The position numbers and the translations under genes were made by a program. Shown here piece after piece: positions 1 through 5,470 of a stretch of 5,502 bases of DNA. Under the pieces are notes generated by a model. It did not search any database and was not told the origin of the DNA. It saw only the letters and a program-made list of their open reading frames with translations. Within the stretch, counting starts at the first letter, position 1, and every line of letters starts with the position of its first letter. The DNA comes from Methanosaeta sp. UBA80 (GTDB lineage Archaea > Halobacteriota > Methanosarcinia > Methanotrichales > Methanotrichaceae): the NCBI GenBank assembly GCA_002505805.1, contig DAWB01000087.1, positions 760-6,261 of the forward strand, in the 5' to 3' direction.

Positions 1-1
1 T

Positions 2-667
2 CCGGAGAGGATCATGATCATGGGATCGGGCTTGACCGGAGTGGAGTCTGCCTCCATTCTTGCCGAGAGCCTGGATGCCAGCATCTACATCATCGAGGCC
101 AGGGACAGAGTCCTGCCCCAGTTCTCTCCTCAGACATCGGCCCTGGTGGAAAAGGCCCTCTCCAAGAAGGGGGTGAACATCCTCACCTCTACCCAGGTGG
201 CGGAGGTTAAGGAGGACTGCATCATGTTCACGGACAACACCTGCCTGGATTGCGACATGGCCATCTGGACGGCAGGGATAAAGCCCGGCCAGTTCGTGCA
301 GGATCTGGAGCTTCCCAAGAAAAACGGCTGGATACTGGTCAACTCTCATCTCAATGCGGAGAGGAATATCTATGCCATTGGAGACGCCGCCTGGGTGGAG
401 ATAGATGGAAAGCTGGCAACCAAGACCGGCCTGGAGGCGGAGCGGCAGGCCAAGTACCTGGCCGGGCACTTTCGGAATATGATCAAAGGGCGGCCTTTTG
501 AGAAGTATTCCGTCCGGGCCAGCACGGACAGCCAGGTGGCGCTGATCTCCTTAGGCGCGGACTGCGCTGTCGGGGTGGTGGGCAAGACCTGCATCGGCGT
601 TCCGACGCGGCTGATATACTCGCTCAAGAGCTGGATTGACAAGTCGTTTATAAAAAGGTTCAAATGA
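2..667 (+). CDS. NAD(P)/FAD-dependent oxidoreductase, type II NADH dehydrogenase-like (5' partial)
   Basis: The frame is open to the left edge, so the N-terminal FAD-binding Rossmann half is missing. An ATG lies at 14, but it falls inside the beta strand leading into the second dinucleotide fold and is not the start. Residue numbers count from that ATG. The NAD-binding motif GSGLTGVE covers residues 4-11, and an acidic residue (E28, IIEA) ends the second strand, which usually means NADH over NADPH. WTAGI (85-89) and IYAIGDAAW (119-127) are the family's conserved mid-region and the FAD-contacting Gly-Asp motif. The tail (about 165-217) matches the usual end of NDH-2-like proteins, without a long membrane anchor. 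Family members are peripheral membrane flavoproteins passing electrons from NADH to a quinone-type acceptor. The segment where NDH-2 carries AQxAxQ reads GLEAER here, so the acceptor may differ. Sulfide:quinone oxidoreductase or another flavoprotein of the superfamily is the alternative. It overlaps the next gene by 4 bases. Confidence 0.85.
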   Translation, partial: PERIMIMGSGLTGVESASILAESLDASIYIIEARDRVLPQFSPQTSALVEKALSKKGVNILTSTQVAEVKEDCIMFTDNTCLDCDMAIWTAGIKPGQFVQDLELPKKNGWILVNSHLNAERNIYAIGDAAWVEIDGKLATKTGLEAERQAKYLAGHFRNMIKGRPFEKYSVRASTDSQVALISLGADCAVGVVGKTCIGVPTRLIYSLKSWIDKSFIKRFK

Positions 668-1434
668 CACTCAGTCAGACCGACGGCACAAGACGCTGGG
701 ACGATAATGCCGAGTGCTGGCATCGATCTTTCGGCGAGAGAGACCCCAACCGCCGTGATCTGCTTGATCCGATCATCCTGGAGGTCCTGGGGGATATAAA
801 GGGAAAGCAGATTCTGGATGCAGGCTGCGGGGATGGATACTTGAGCCGCAAGCTGGCCCGGAGGGGAGCCTCAGTCACAGGGGTGGAGATCTCATCGAAG
901 ATGCTCGCCTTTGCCGCAGAGGAGGAGAAAAGGGAGCCCCTGGCCATAGAATATCACTGCGCATCCTGCTCATCTCTCCCATTTTTATCCTCATCATCAT
1001 TTGATGCTACAGTGACCAATAATGTGATCCAGGATATGGACGATTATCATGGAGCATTCACGGAGTTCAGCCGGCTCTTGAAGCCCGGCGGGATTTACCT
1101 GCACATCATGAACCATCCCTGCTTCATGACCCCGGTCTGGGGATGGGTAAAGGACGATCAGGGAAAGAAGCTGTACCGCAAAGTGGACCATTACTTTCAG
1201 CGAGGCCCATTTCTCTGTCCCTGGGGACCGAGCAGCGGCATGCAGCCCACGGTTTACTGGCACAGGACGCTGGCAGATATCGTGAACCGGCTGATCTCCT
1301 GCGGCTTTGTTATAAAAAGGATAATGGAGCCTGAAGCCCCGGAGTGCTGGAAGACGGAGCATCCTGGACGTATGGATAGCGCTCGCATACCCGATTTTCT
1401 GATCCTGGTCTGCGAGAAGATGGCAGGCAGATGA
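664..1434 (+). CDS. Class I SAM-dependent methyltransferase (Methyltransf_11 type)
   Basis: This 256-residue protein is complete. SAM-binding motif I, ILDAGCGDGYL, is at residues 50-60; the acidic residue ending strand 2, which holds the ribose hydroxyls, is E75 in VTGVEIS; the strand-4 region is FDATVTNNVIQDM (113-125); and LLKPGGIYLHIMNHPCF (138-154) is the typical post-motif III segment. The roughly 100-residue C-terminal part has the pattern YWHRTLADIVNRLISCGF (198-215), common in small-molecule methyltransferases of this type where a substrate lid precedes the last two strands. Substrate is not predictable from sequence. The start is the ATG at 664, overlapping the upstream stop as ATGA, with a weak AAAGG Shine-Dalgarno (654-658) five bases before it. 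Translational coupling to the dehydrogenase is therefore likely, and the substrate could be a redox cofactor, lipid or quinone-like compound, but that is guesswork. It is probably cytoplasmic; no signal or membrane segment is visible. Confidence 0.9.
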   Translation: MTLSQTDGTRRWDDNAECWHRSFGERDPNRRDLLDPIILEVLGDIKGKQILDAGCGDGYLSRKLARRGASVTGVEISSKMLAFAAEEEKREPLAIEYHCASCSSLPFLSSSSFDATVTNNVIQDMDDYHGAFTEFSRLLKPGGIYLHIMNHPCFMTPVWGWVKDDQGKKLYRKVDHYFQRGPFLCPWGPSSGMQPTVYWHRTLADIVNRLISCGFVIKRIMEPEAPECWKTEHPGRMDSARIPDFLILVCEKMAGR

Positions 1435-1465
1435 TCAGGATAAGCTTCATCAAGCCGGATGCTGC

Positions 1466-1545
1466 AAAAAAAGGCGAATTTCAGATGCTGCTTGTGAAAT
1501 TGCGGCGGCGCACCCCGCTGCAAGCTGCGGGATATTCTTTAAAAA
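1466..1545 (-). terminator. U-rich tracts downstream of the CARDB protein gene
   Basis: Read on the minus strand, transcripts leaving the stop at 1558 meet T5 at 1545-1541 and then T7 at 1472-1466. Archaeal RNA polymerase commonly stops at such U tracts without a hairpin, so these are reasonable termination points for the minus-strand gene(s). The second tract lies close to the end of the convergent methyltransferase gene. No experimental support can be drawn from sequence. Confidence 0.3.
1514..1540 (+). terminator. Possible terminator of the dehydrogenase-methyltransferase unit
   Basis: A 5-bp GC stem, CCCGC (1514-1518) with GCGGG (1527-1531), encloses an 8-base loop and is followed by the modestly T-rich ATATTCTTT. 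It lies about 80 bases after the methyltransferase stop, in the gap between convergent genes. The stem is short and the T tract weak, so this is a candidate only; archaeal termination depends mostly on U-rich tracts. Confidence 0.25.
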
Positions 1546-1557
1546 TCAATCCGCATC

Positions 1558-3696
1558 TTAAGGCCACCCGGCATCCTCTATCGCCCCGCCCGTATCAGGA
1601 TCTACGGGGCACTCCATCCCCGGCACCGCCCGGAAGGCTTGGTCCATCTCTATCACTCCCACATTGACCATCCCAACCTGAAGAAAGTCCTTATCCAGAG
1701 AGAAGGTCTTCCGCGGGCTCTGAACCACCCACAAATCCAGGCAGGTGGTCTCCCTGACCTTGCTGGTTAAGTATCCCTCATAGGGCTTGATTATCCTTAT
1801 CCAGAATCTTCCCGGCTCCAGGCCGTAAGGCATCGATTTGGCTATGTCTATCTCAAATGAGCCGTCGGAGGCGGTCTTCAGCATCTCTCCCCCCGATCCT
1901 ACCGGATATCCTCCCTCTGACTCGTCTTCAAAGTCGATGCTGTGGATGGCGGCTCCTGCCACCGGCTCGCCGGTGGGCCGGTAGATGACCCTGCCTTTGA
2001 TCTTGCCGCTGACAATTGAGCCCTTCTTGGCAGAGGTGGTGCTCGATGAGCTCTTGCCTTTATCCAGGCTGCTACTCGAATAGTCCCGGCCTACCATCAC
2101 ATTCCAGGTGAAATCCTGATAGCCCTGAGTGACCCGGCCATCCTGCCACTTAGCCTCCCAGAAAACGGTCATGCTGACTGTGGCAGATCCCTCCTTTTTG
2201 GCGGTCAGGGTGATGGAATTGCCGGTGCCCAGAGTATCCTCTCCGTCCCCGCTAAGCACATCCGTGGGGCCCCATTTGACGAAGTTCCTGTAATCGGACT
2301 GGGTCAGAGAGATGATGCCCTGCTCCGCAAAGCTCTTTCCGTCGGCAAAGGCAGCGGGGGGCATCTGATAGGTATGGGTCTCGCCCAGCTGCAGATAGAC
2401 CGTCTCAGACTGCGATCCGGGGCCGCTCGAGGCCAGGGCCTGGCTGGAAATCCGGCTAAACGATGTCGGGACATAGACCGGCTCATCGGTTGCCATGGCG
2501 TTGTTTGTCTCGTCTGACTCTGCCAGCGTTTCCAGCGGATCGGCAATTACGCCAATATAGTAGAGGCCCGGAGATAGGGTCTCTGGCAGCTCGCAGGGAA
2601 CCGGGCCGATCTTGGATTCGCCAGGTTCGAGATCAATGACCCCGTAGCCGATGTAGATGTCTTCGGCGGTGATCTCCCTGTCAGCGGAAAGGTAGAATCC
2701 GGCATTGAATCCATCGGCCTTCTCTCCCCCCAGGTTCTTGAGGCCCATGATAAAGGTCAGCTTATCCGATGACTGAGGCTGGCTGGGATCAAATCGAACT
2801 TCGGTGACAACGAGGTCGGCGACGTTGGACAAGCCCCCGGCAGGGGCGACCGCCTCCGCTCCCGATACCTTCCTTTTCCACATCTCATTATTGTTCTCGT
2901 CTGTCTCCAGCACCTCTCCCGGTCCGGCATAGTTGGAGTTGTCTATGGCCACCTTGATGTCAAAAGTGCCTGCCGGCGCGCCTGATGCTATGGATATAGG
3001 TATGCTGGCGCTGGCTGTCTGGCCGGCACCCAGCCCCTGGACGGAAACAGGCTCCGATTCTGAACTCTTCTGATAATCCTGGCTGGGGAAAGCAAAGCCA
3101 TAGAGGCGGAAGGGACCGGCATCGTCTGAGCCATCGTTTTTAAATGTGGCCACAATCTCGGCCCTGATTCCTGGACCGATGCCAGTTGGAACAGAGATCT
3201 CAGTCAGCTTGAGGTCGGGTCCGCCGCCGCCCTCACCTCCCGATAATACCAATCCCTTAGCTTTGAACACATAGCCGTAACCAGTGGGCATCCTGACCAG
3301 CCTGATCCTGCTCTCGCTGCCGCGCTCATCCATAGATATTGTGAAACTGCCCTCATTGGGATAGGAGGGATCGCCTTTGATGGTGCTGCCGCTGCAGGGG
3401 TCCGTGTCCCCTCCGATCCAGTCTCCGGTTATGGTTGTGCTCCTGTCCTCCCAGGGGCCTGTGGCTTTACCTGATAGATCCAGGCCGACCCCGGTGAGAT
3501 GAGAGCTCTGCTCACAGACCGGGTTAACATGCAGCTTGCCTGTCACATAGAGCCCGCTGAAGGTCAAGCTCAGGGTGGTAGGTCTGCCGTCATACTCGGT
3601 GTATCCCGGGTACTCCAGAGTCTGAGAGAATGCCGGCAGTGAGAGCAGAAGAAATGTCAGCGCTACAGTCCAGATGAGCCTGAATCTGAATGTCAT
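1558..3696 (-). CDS. Exported CARDB-domain protein with carboxypeptidase-regulatory-like domain
   Basis: This is a 712-residue protein. Residues 1-25 form a signal peptide: basic FRFR, a hydrophobic core at about 8-20, and likely cleavage near PAFSQ. Residues 26-150 are a beta-rich domain I cannot assign, with cysteines 61 and 101 possibly paired. After a glycine linker come two CARDB (cell-adhesion-related, Ig-like) domains, about 160-273 and 293-402. Each opens with (P/A)DL..TE and closes with the hallmark ETDENNNEM or ESDETNNAM. Residues 430-535 are another beta domain, probably Ig-like. A Ser/Lys/Thr linker (539-560) leads to a carboxypeptidase-regulatory-like fold (about 565-650: GKIKGRVIYRPTGEPVAGA, then DGSFEIDI). 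No C-terminal membrane helix or sorting motif is visible, so it may be released or held non-covalently at the envelope. No catalytic domain is seen; a binding or adhesion role is inferred. An in-frame stop just upstream (near 3709-3711) makes the ATG at 3696 the only good start. No Shine-Dalgarno is present. It lies 102 bases after the nuclease gene on the same strand. Confidence 0.88.
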   Translation of the reverse strand: MTFRFRLIWTVALTFLLLSLPAFSQTLEYPGYTEYDGRPTTLSLTFSGLYVTGKLHVNPVCEQSSHLTGVGLDLSGKATGPWEDRSTTITGDWIGGDTDPCSGSTIKGDPSYPNEGSFTISMDERGSESRIRLVRMPTGYGYVFKAKGLVLSGGEGGGGPDLKLTEISVPTGIGPGIRAEIVATFKNDGSDDAGPFRLYGFAFPSQDYQKSSESEPVSVQGLGAGQTASASIPISIASGAPAGTFDIKVAIDNSNYAGPGEVLETDENNNEMWKRKVSGAEAVAPAGGLSNVADLVVTEVRFDPSQPQSSDKLTFIMGLKNLGGEKADGFNAGFYLSADREITAEDIYIGYGVIDLEPGESKIGPVPCELPETLSPGLYYIGVIADPLETLAESDETNNAMATDEPVYVPTSFSRISSQALASSGPGSQSETVYLQLGETHTYQMPPAAFADGKSFAEQGIISLTQSDYRNFVKWGPTDVLSGDGEDTLGTGNSITLTAKKEGSATVSMTVFWEAKWQDGRVTQGYQDFTWNVMVGRDYSSSSLDKGKSSSSTTSAKKGSIVSGKIKGRVIYRPTGEPVAGAAIHSIDFEDESEGGYPVGSGGEMLKTASDGSFEIDIAKSMPYGLEPGRFWIRIIKPYEGYLTSKVRETTCLDLWVVQSPRKTFSLDKDFLQVGMVNVGVIEMDQAFRAVPGMECPVDPDTGGAIEDAGWP

Positions 3697-3716
3697 GCTG
3701 AAACATTATATTTCCC

Positions 3717-3726
3717 GATACAAAAG
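3717..3726 (-). promoter_or_regulatory. Candidate TATA-like box for a leaderless CARDB gene transcript
   Basis: On the minus strand CTTTTGTATC is centred about 26 bases before the ATG at 3696, the spacing expected if transcription begins at the start codon. This would fit the absence of a Shine-Dalgarno. The match to TTTATATA is imperfect. A better-looking AAATATAAT at 3714-3706 is too close to the ATG to serve. Readthrough from the nuclease gene is the alternative. Confidence 0.25.
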
Positions 3727-3774
3727 CCTTGGCTCCTCAAAGAGAGCAATAGCAGGAAAGCAGCTAAACAATCC

Positions 3775-3779
3775 AAAAA
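3775..3779 (-). terminator. Possible U-tract terminator after the nuclease gene
   Basis: The minus strand has ATTATTTTTGG about 20 bases past the nuclease stop codon, in an A/T-rich stretch with no stable stem. It could end or attenuate the nuclease transcript before the CARDB gene. The tract is short, so partial readthrough into the next gene is just as likely. Confidence 0.25.
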
Positions 3780-3798
3780 TAATTTGAGTTAATTAGAG

Positions 3799-4716
3799 CT
3801 ATTTCGGCGGCCCGTCCCATATCTGATCTGCTGAGGTTATGACCAGCTCCGGCCTGCCTCCGTAGATCTGGAGCAGCCCTTTTATATAGGCATAGCTGCG
3901 CCTGGGATGATCGGGCTGCTTGCTGGGAGCGATATAGCGCTGGGATATGAGATTGACAATCTTCTGCCCGGCAGGCTCATCGATATCCCGCATAAAGATG
4001 CTGAAAGGCCGGTGCAGAGAGCTGTTTCTGATGATCCCGTGGGCTCCTCCGATCCGGGAAAATCCTGCCAGCTCGGTGAAGATCACTGCCTCCGCTCCTG
4101 CATTTGCCTTTTCGACAATCTTATCATAATCCAGATTCACATCCATTGGAGCCTTTTTCGGATTGTGCGCTTTATAGCTGCGATACTCATCGATGATCTG
4201 AGCCCTCAAGTGCCACCAAACGGAGAGGAGGGGATAATTTCTCATCTCCGAGCCGTTGACCGAGATCTGATCCCACAGGCCTTTGTTCTCTTTCTGGGCG
4301 GCCACTTCCGCATTGGTGTAGGCCTTGTGATTGGCGGCGAACTCGGCATAGCCGTACTTGACGAAGTAGGGGCTGTATCCCTGGCCGATCATATGCTTCT
4401 GATAGTCCGATCCATCCGGAGCATAAACATAGGCCATGGCCCGGCCGTAGTTGTCTCGGTACCTCTCCCAGCAGACATCAGCCGCCTCCTTTCCCGGAAA
4501 CTCCAGGGTGACGGTCTTGCCTGCAACAAAGATCCTTTGCGCCTCCTCCTTTGCCTTCTTGCCCCAGGGTGTCATGGGCTTGTCTCCTCCAGGCTGGGAC
4601 TCCTCGGTATCCAGGGCCAATATGCGGATCTTTTCATCTTTGTCTTTGCCTTTTACGGTGATGGTATCCCCATCCACCACTTTAACCACTTCTGTCTTTA
4701 TTTTCGTGCCACCCAT
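3799..4716 (-). CDS. Thermonuclease (SNase-like) with C-terminal OB-fold extension, no signal peptide
   Basis: This 305-residue protein starts at the ATG at 4716, chosen because a strong GGGAGGAG sits six bases upstream; an in-frame ATG at 4746 would add ten residues but has no such site. Residues 8-150 are a staphylococcal-nuclease domain: VVKVVDGDTIT (10-20), RILALDTEES (31-40) and YGRAMAYVY (90-98). R31, D36, T37, E39 and R92 align with the classical R35, D40, T41, E43 and R87, and D17 with D21, so Ca2+-dependent phosphodiesterase activity on DNA or RNA is expected. Family domains are often near 130-150 residues; here about 155 more follow. That extension has a helical stretch (157-185) and ends in SYAYIKGLLQIYGGRPELVI with SADQI (about 274-298), resembling the last strands of a nucleic-acid-binding OB fold. 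No signal peptide or membrane helix is seen, unlike secreted SNases, so it is probably intracellular. Cellular target is unknown. The CARDB gene follows on the same strand. Confidence 0.9.
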   Translation of the reverse strand: MGGTKIKTEVVKVVDGDTITVKGKDKDEKIRILALDTEESQPGGDKPMTPWGKKAKEEAQRIFVAGKTVTLEFPGKEAADVCWERYRDNYGRAMAYVYAPDGSDYQKHMIGQGYSPYFVKYGYAEFAANHKAYTNAEVAAQKENKGLWDQISVNGSEMRNYPLLSVWWHLRAQIIDEYRSYKAHNPKKAPMDVNLDYDKIVEKANAGAEAVIFTELAGFSRIGGAHGIIRNSSLHRPFSIFMRDIDEPAGQKIVNLISQRYIAPSKQPDHPRRSYAYIKGLLQIYGGRPELVITSADQIWDGPPK

Positions 4717-4722
4717 AGAATA

Positions 4723-4730
4723 CTCCTCCC
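4723..4730 (-). promoter_or_regulatory. Strong Shine-Dalgarno that fixes the nuclease start
   Basis: The minus strand reads GGGAGGAG, then six bases, then the ATG at 4716. It is nearly a perfect complement to the 16S 3' end and lies downstream of the alternative ATG at 4746, so initiation at 4716 is clearly favoured. Confidence 0.85.
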
Positions 4731-4783
4731 TGTGGAAAACAATCATATACGCTAAAATTAAACTATTATTAATGTTGATCGAC

Positions 4784-4799
4784 TATTTATATTTTCCTC
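4784..4799 (-). promoter_or_regulatory. Archaeal TATA box with purine-rich BRE for the nuclease gene
   Basis: On the minus strand, GAGGAAAATATAAATA gives a purine-rich BRE-like segment (GAGGAAA) followed directly by the TATA element AATATAAA. With the usual 25-27 base spacing, transcription would start near 4763, leaving a leader of about 47 bases that contains the Shine-Dalgarno. Fit to archaeal promoter rules is good, and this is the best promoter in the window. Confidence 0.65.
4786..4793 (+). promoter_or_regulatory. Candidate distal TATA box for the rightward lipoprotein gene
   Basis: The same A/T-rich block reads TTTATATT on the plus strand. Transcription would start near 4815-4820, giving a leader of about 115 bases that opens with a small imperfect hairpin, ATCGG (4820-4824) with CCGAT (4833-4837). 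It competes with the proximal candidate at 4897. It may simply be the back side of the nuclease promoter. Confidence 0.3.
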
Positions 4800-4896
4800 A
4801 TTTGTCATTTCTTTAGCTCATCGGGGAACCCGCCGATCATCTCTTACTTGCCGTTATTCCGGCGCGAAGAGATGGCCAAGCCTTGCCCAACAAATC

Positions 4897-4904
4897 TTTT
4901 TTAT
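4897..4904 (+). promoter_or_regulatory. Candidate proximal TATA box for the lipoprotein gene
   Basis: TTTTTTAT is centred about 34 bases before the ATG at 4935. Transcription would begin near 4926-4930, giving a very short leader or none. The sequence is T-rich but lacks the alternating TATA core, so support is modest. Confidence 0.3.
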
Positions 4905-4934
4905 GATGAAAAGAGTATCAATTCCGGTGATGAT

Positions 4935-5465
4935 ATGAAGAGGGCGATTTTGCCGCTGGCTGCCACCATAGCCCTGCTTGTTTGCGGCTGCATGGAGTCT
5001 GCCAATCTGGACATACCGGAGAACTACTATATTACGATGAAGAAAGCGGATGTTGACAGCCCCGTGGAGCTGATCAGATTCGCAGCCAGCATTCGGCCCC
5101 ATACAGCTGATTTAACCGTAGAGGAGAGGGTAGCCTTCTTCGAATGGTATCTTCAGAATCGGGGCTTTAATGTCAGCTTTGCCTATTCCGATAATTTCCG
5201 GGGCAGCAGCAGGGAGCATATCTGGCTGGTCTTGAAAAATAAGCTGGGCGAGAGTATGGCAGTTGAGCCAAGCTACATCGAGATGGAGGCATCCTCGGTC
5301 TCCCCGACGACGCCGGACTATAAAAGCTACCAGAAGAAGTACCCAGACATATACGAACTCAGCCAGAACACGGGCGGCTCGGATCAATATGCCTGGTGGA
5401 AGAGAGCATCAGGCCAGAGACTTCTGAGCGAGAACATCATGCTGGCCAAGAAGAGGCAGCTGTGA
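4935..5465 (+). CDS. Putative lipoprotein with a degenerate transglutaminase-like region
   Basis: This is a 176-residue protein from the ATG at 4935. That start was chosen because it puts a lipoprotein-type signal at the N-terminus: MKR, a hydrophobic run to residue 16, then VCGC, where C19 with G18 at -1 is the likely lipidated residue. An in-frame TTG at 4848 and an ATG at 4872 would bury the signal behind 29 or 21 polar residues. A weak GGTGA (4926-4930) lies four bases upstream. The middle (about 66-117) reads AFFEWYLQNRGFNVSFAYS, a charged loop, then EHIWLVL and SMAVEPSYIEM, which recalls the His and acidic strands of transglutaminase-like (cysteine-protease-fold) domains, with H95 and E111 in place. 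No cysteine occurs after C19, so the nucleophile is absent and catalysis of the classical kind is unlikely. This homology is inferred from pattern only; otherwise treat it as a hypothetical lipoprotein. A further gene starts at or just before its stop. Confidence 0.75.
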   Translation: MKRAILPLAATIALLVCGCMESANLDIPENYYITMKKADVDSPVELIRFAASIRPHTADLTVEERVAFFEWYLQNRGFNVSFAYSDNFRGSSREHIWLVLKNKLGESMAVEPSYIEMEASSVSPTTPDYKSYQKKYPDIYELSQNTGGSDQYAWWKRASGQRLLSENIMLAKKRQL

Positions 5466-5470
5466 ATTGG

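Noticed and set aside
647..658. TATA-like TTTATAAAAAGG just before the methyltransferase, with TATAAAAAGG again at 1311-1320
   Set aside because: The first copy is only about 6 bases before the ATG, so transcription would start inside the gene, and it encodes the conserved-looking C-terminus of the dehydrogenase. The second copy is inside the methyltransferase. The shared 10-mer is probably chance Ile/Lys/Arg codons.
370..723. Minus-strand frame of 117 codons opposite the dehydrogenase
   Set aside because: It is antisense to conserved flavoprotein motifs, crosses the gene junction and has no start signals.
997..1362. Minus-strand frame of 121 codons opposite the methyltransferase
   Set aside because: It is a shadow of a gene with clear SAM-binding motifs and shows no protein family features of its own.
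1431..1667. Small plus-strand frame of 78 codons whose ATG overlaps the methyltransferase stop
   Set aside because: Despite the coupled-looking start, its second half runs antisense to the end of the well-supported CARDB gene, is rich in Pro, Arg and Ser, and shows no domain or hydrophobic pattern. It is most likely a chance frame.
4717..4746. Upstream ATG at 4746 as the nuclease start
   Set aside because: The strong Shine-Dalgarno (4723-4730) lies between this ATG and the one at 4716, which makes 4716 the favoured start.
3907..4755. Long plus-strand open frame of 282 codons antisense to the thermonuclease
   Set aside because: It lies wholly opposite a gene with clear catalytic motifs, Shine-Dalgarno and TATA box, and its translation has no recognisable motif. 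It reflects codon bias of the real gene.
4848..4934. Longer version of the lipoprotein starting at TTG 4848 or ATG 4872
   Set aside because: It would place a polar 21-29 residue extension ahead of a clear lipoprotein signal peptide, and neither start has a good Shine-Dalgarno.
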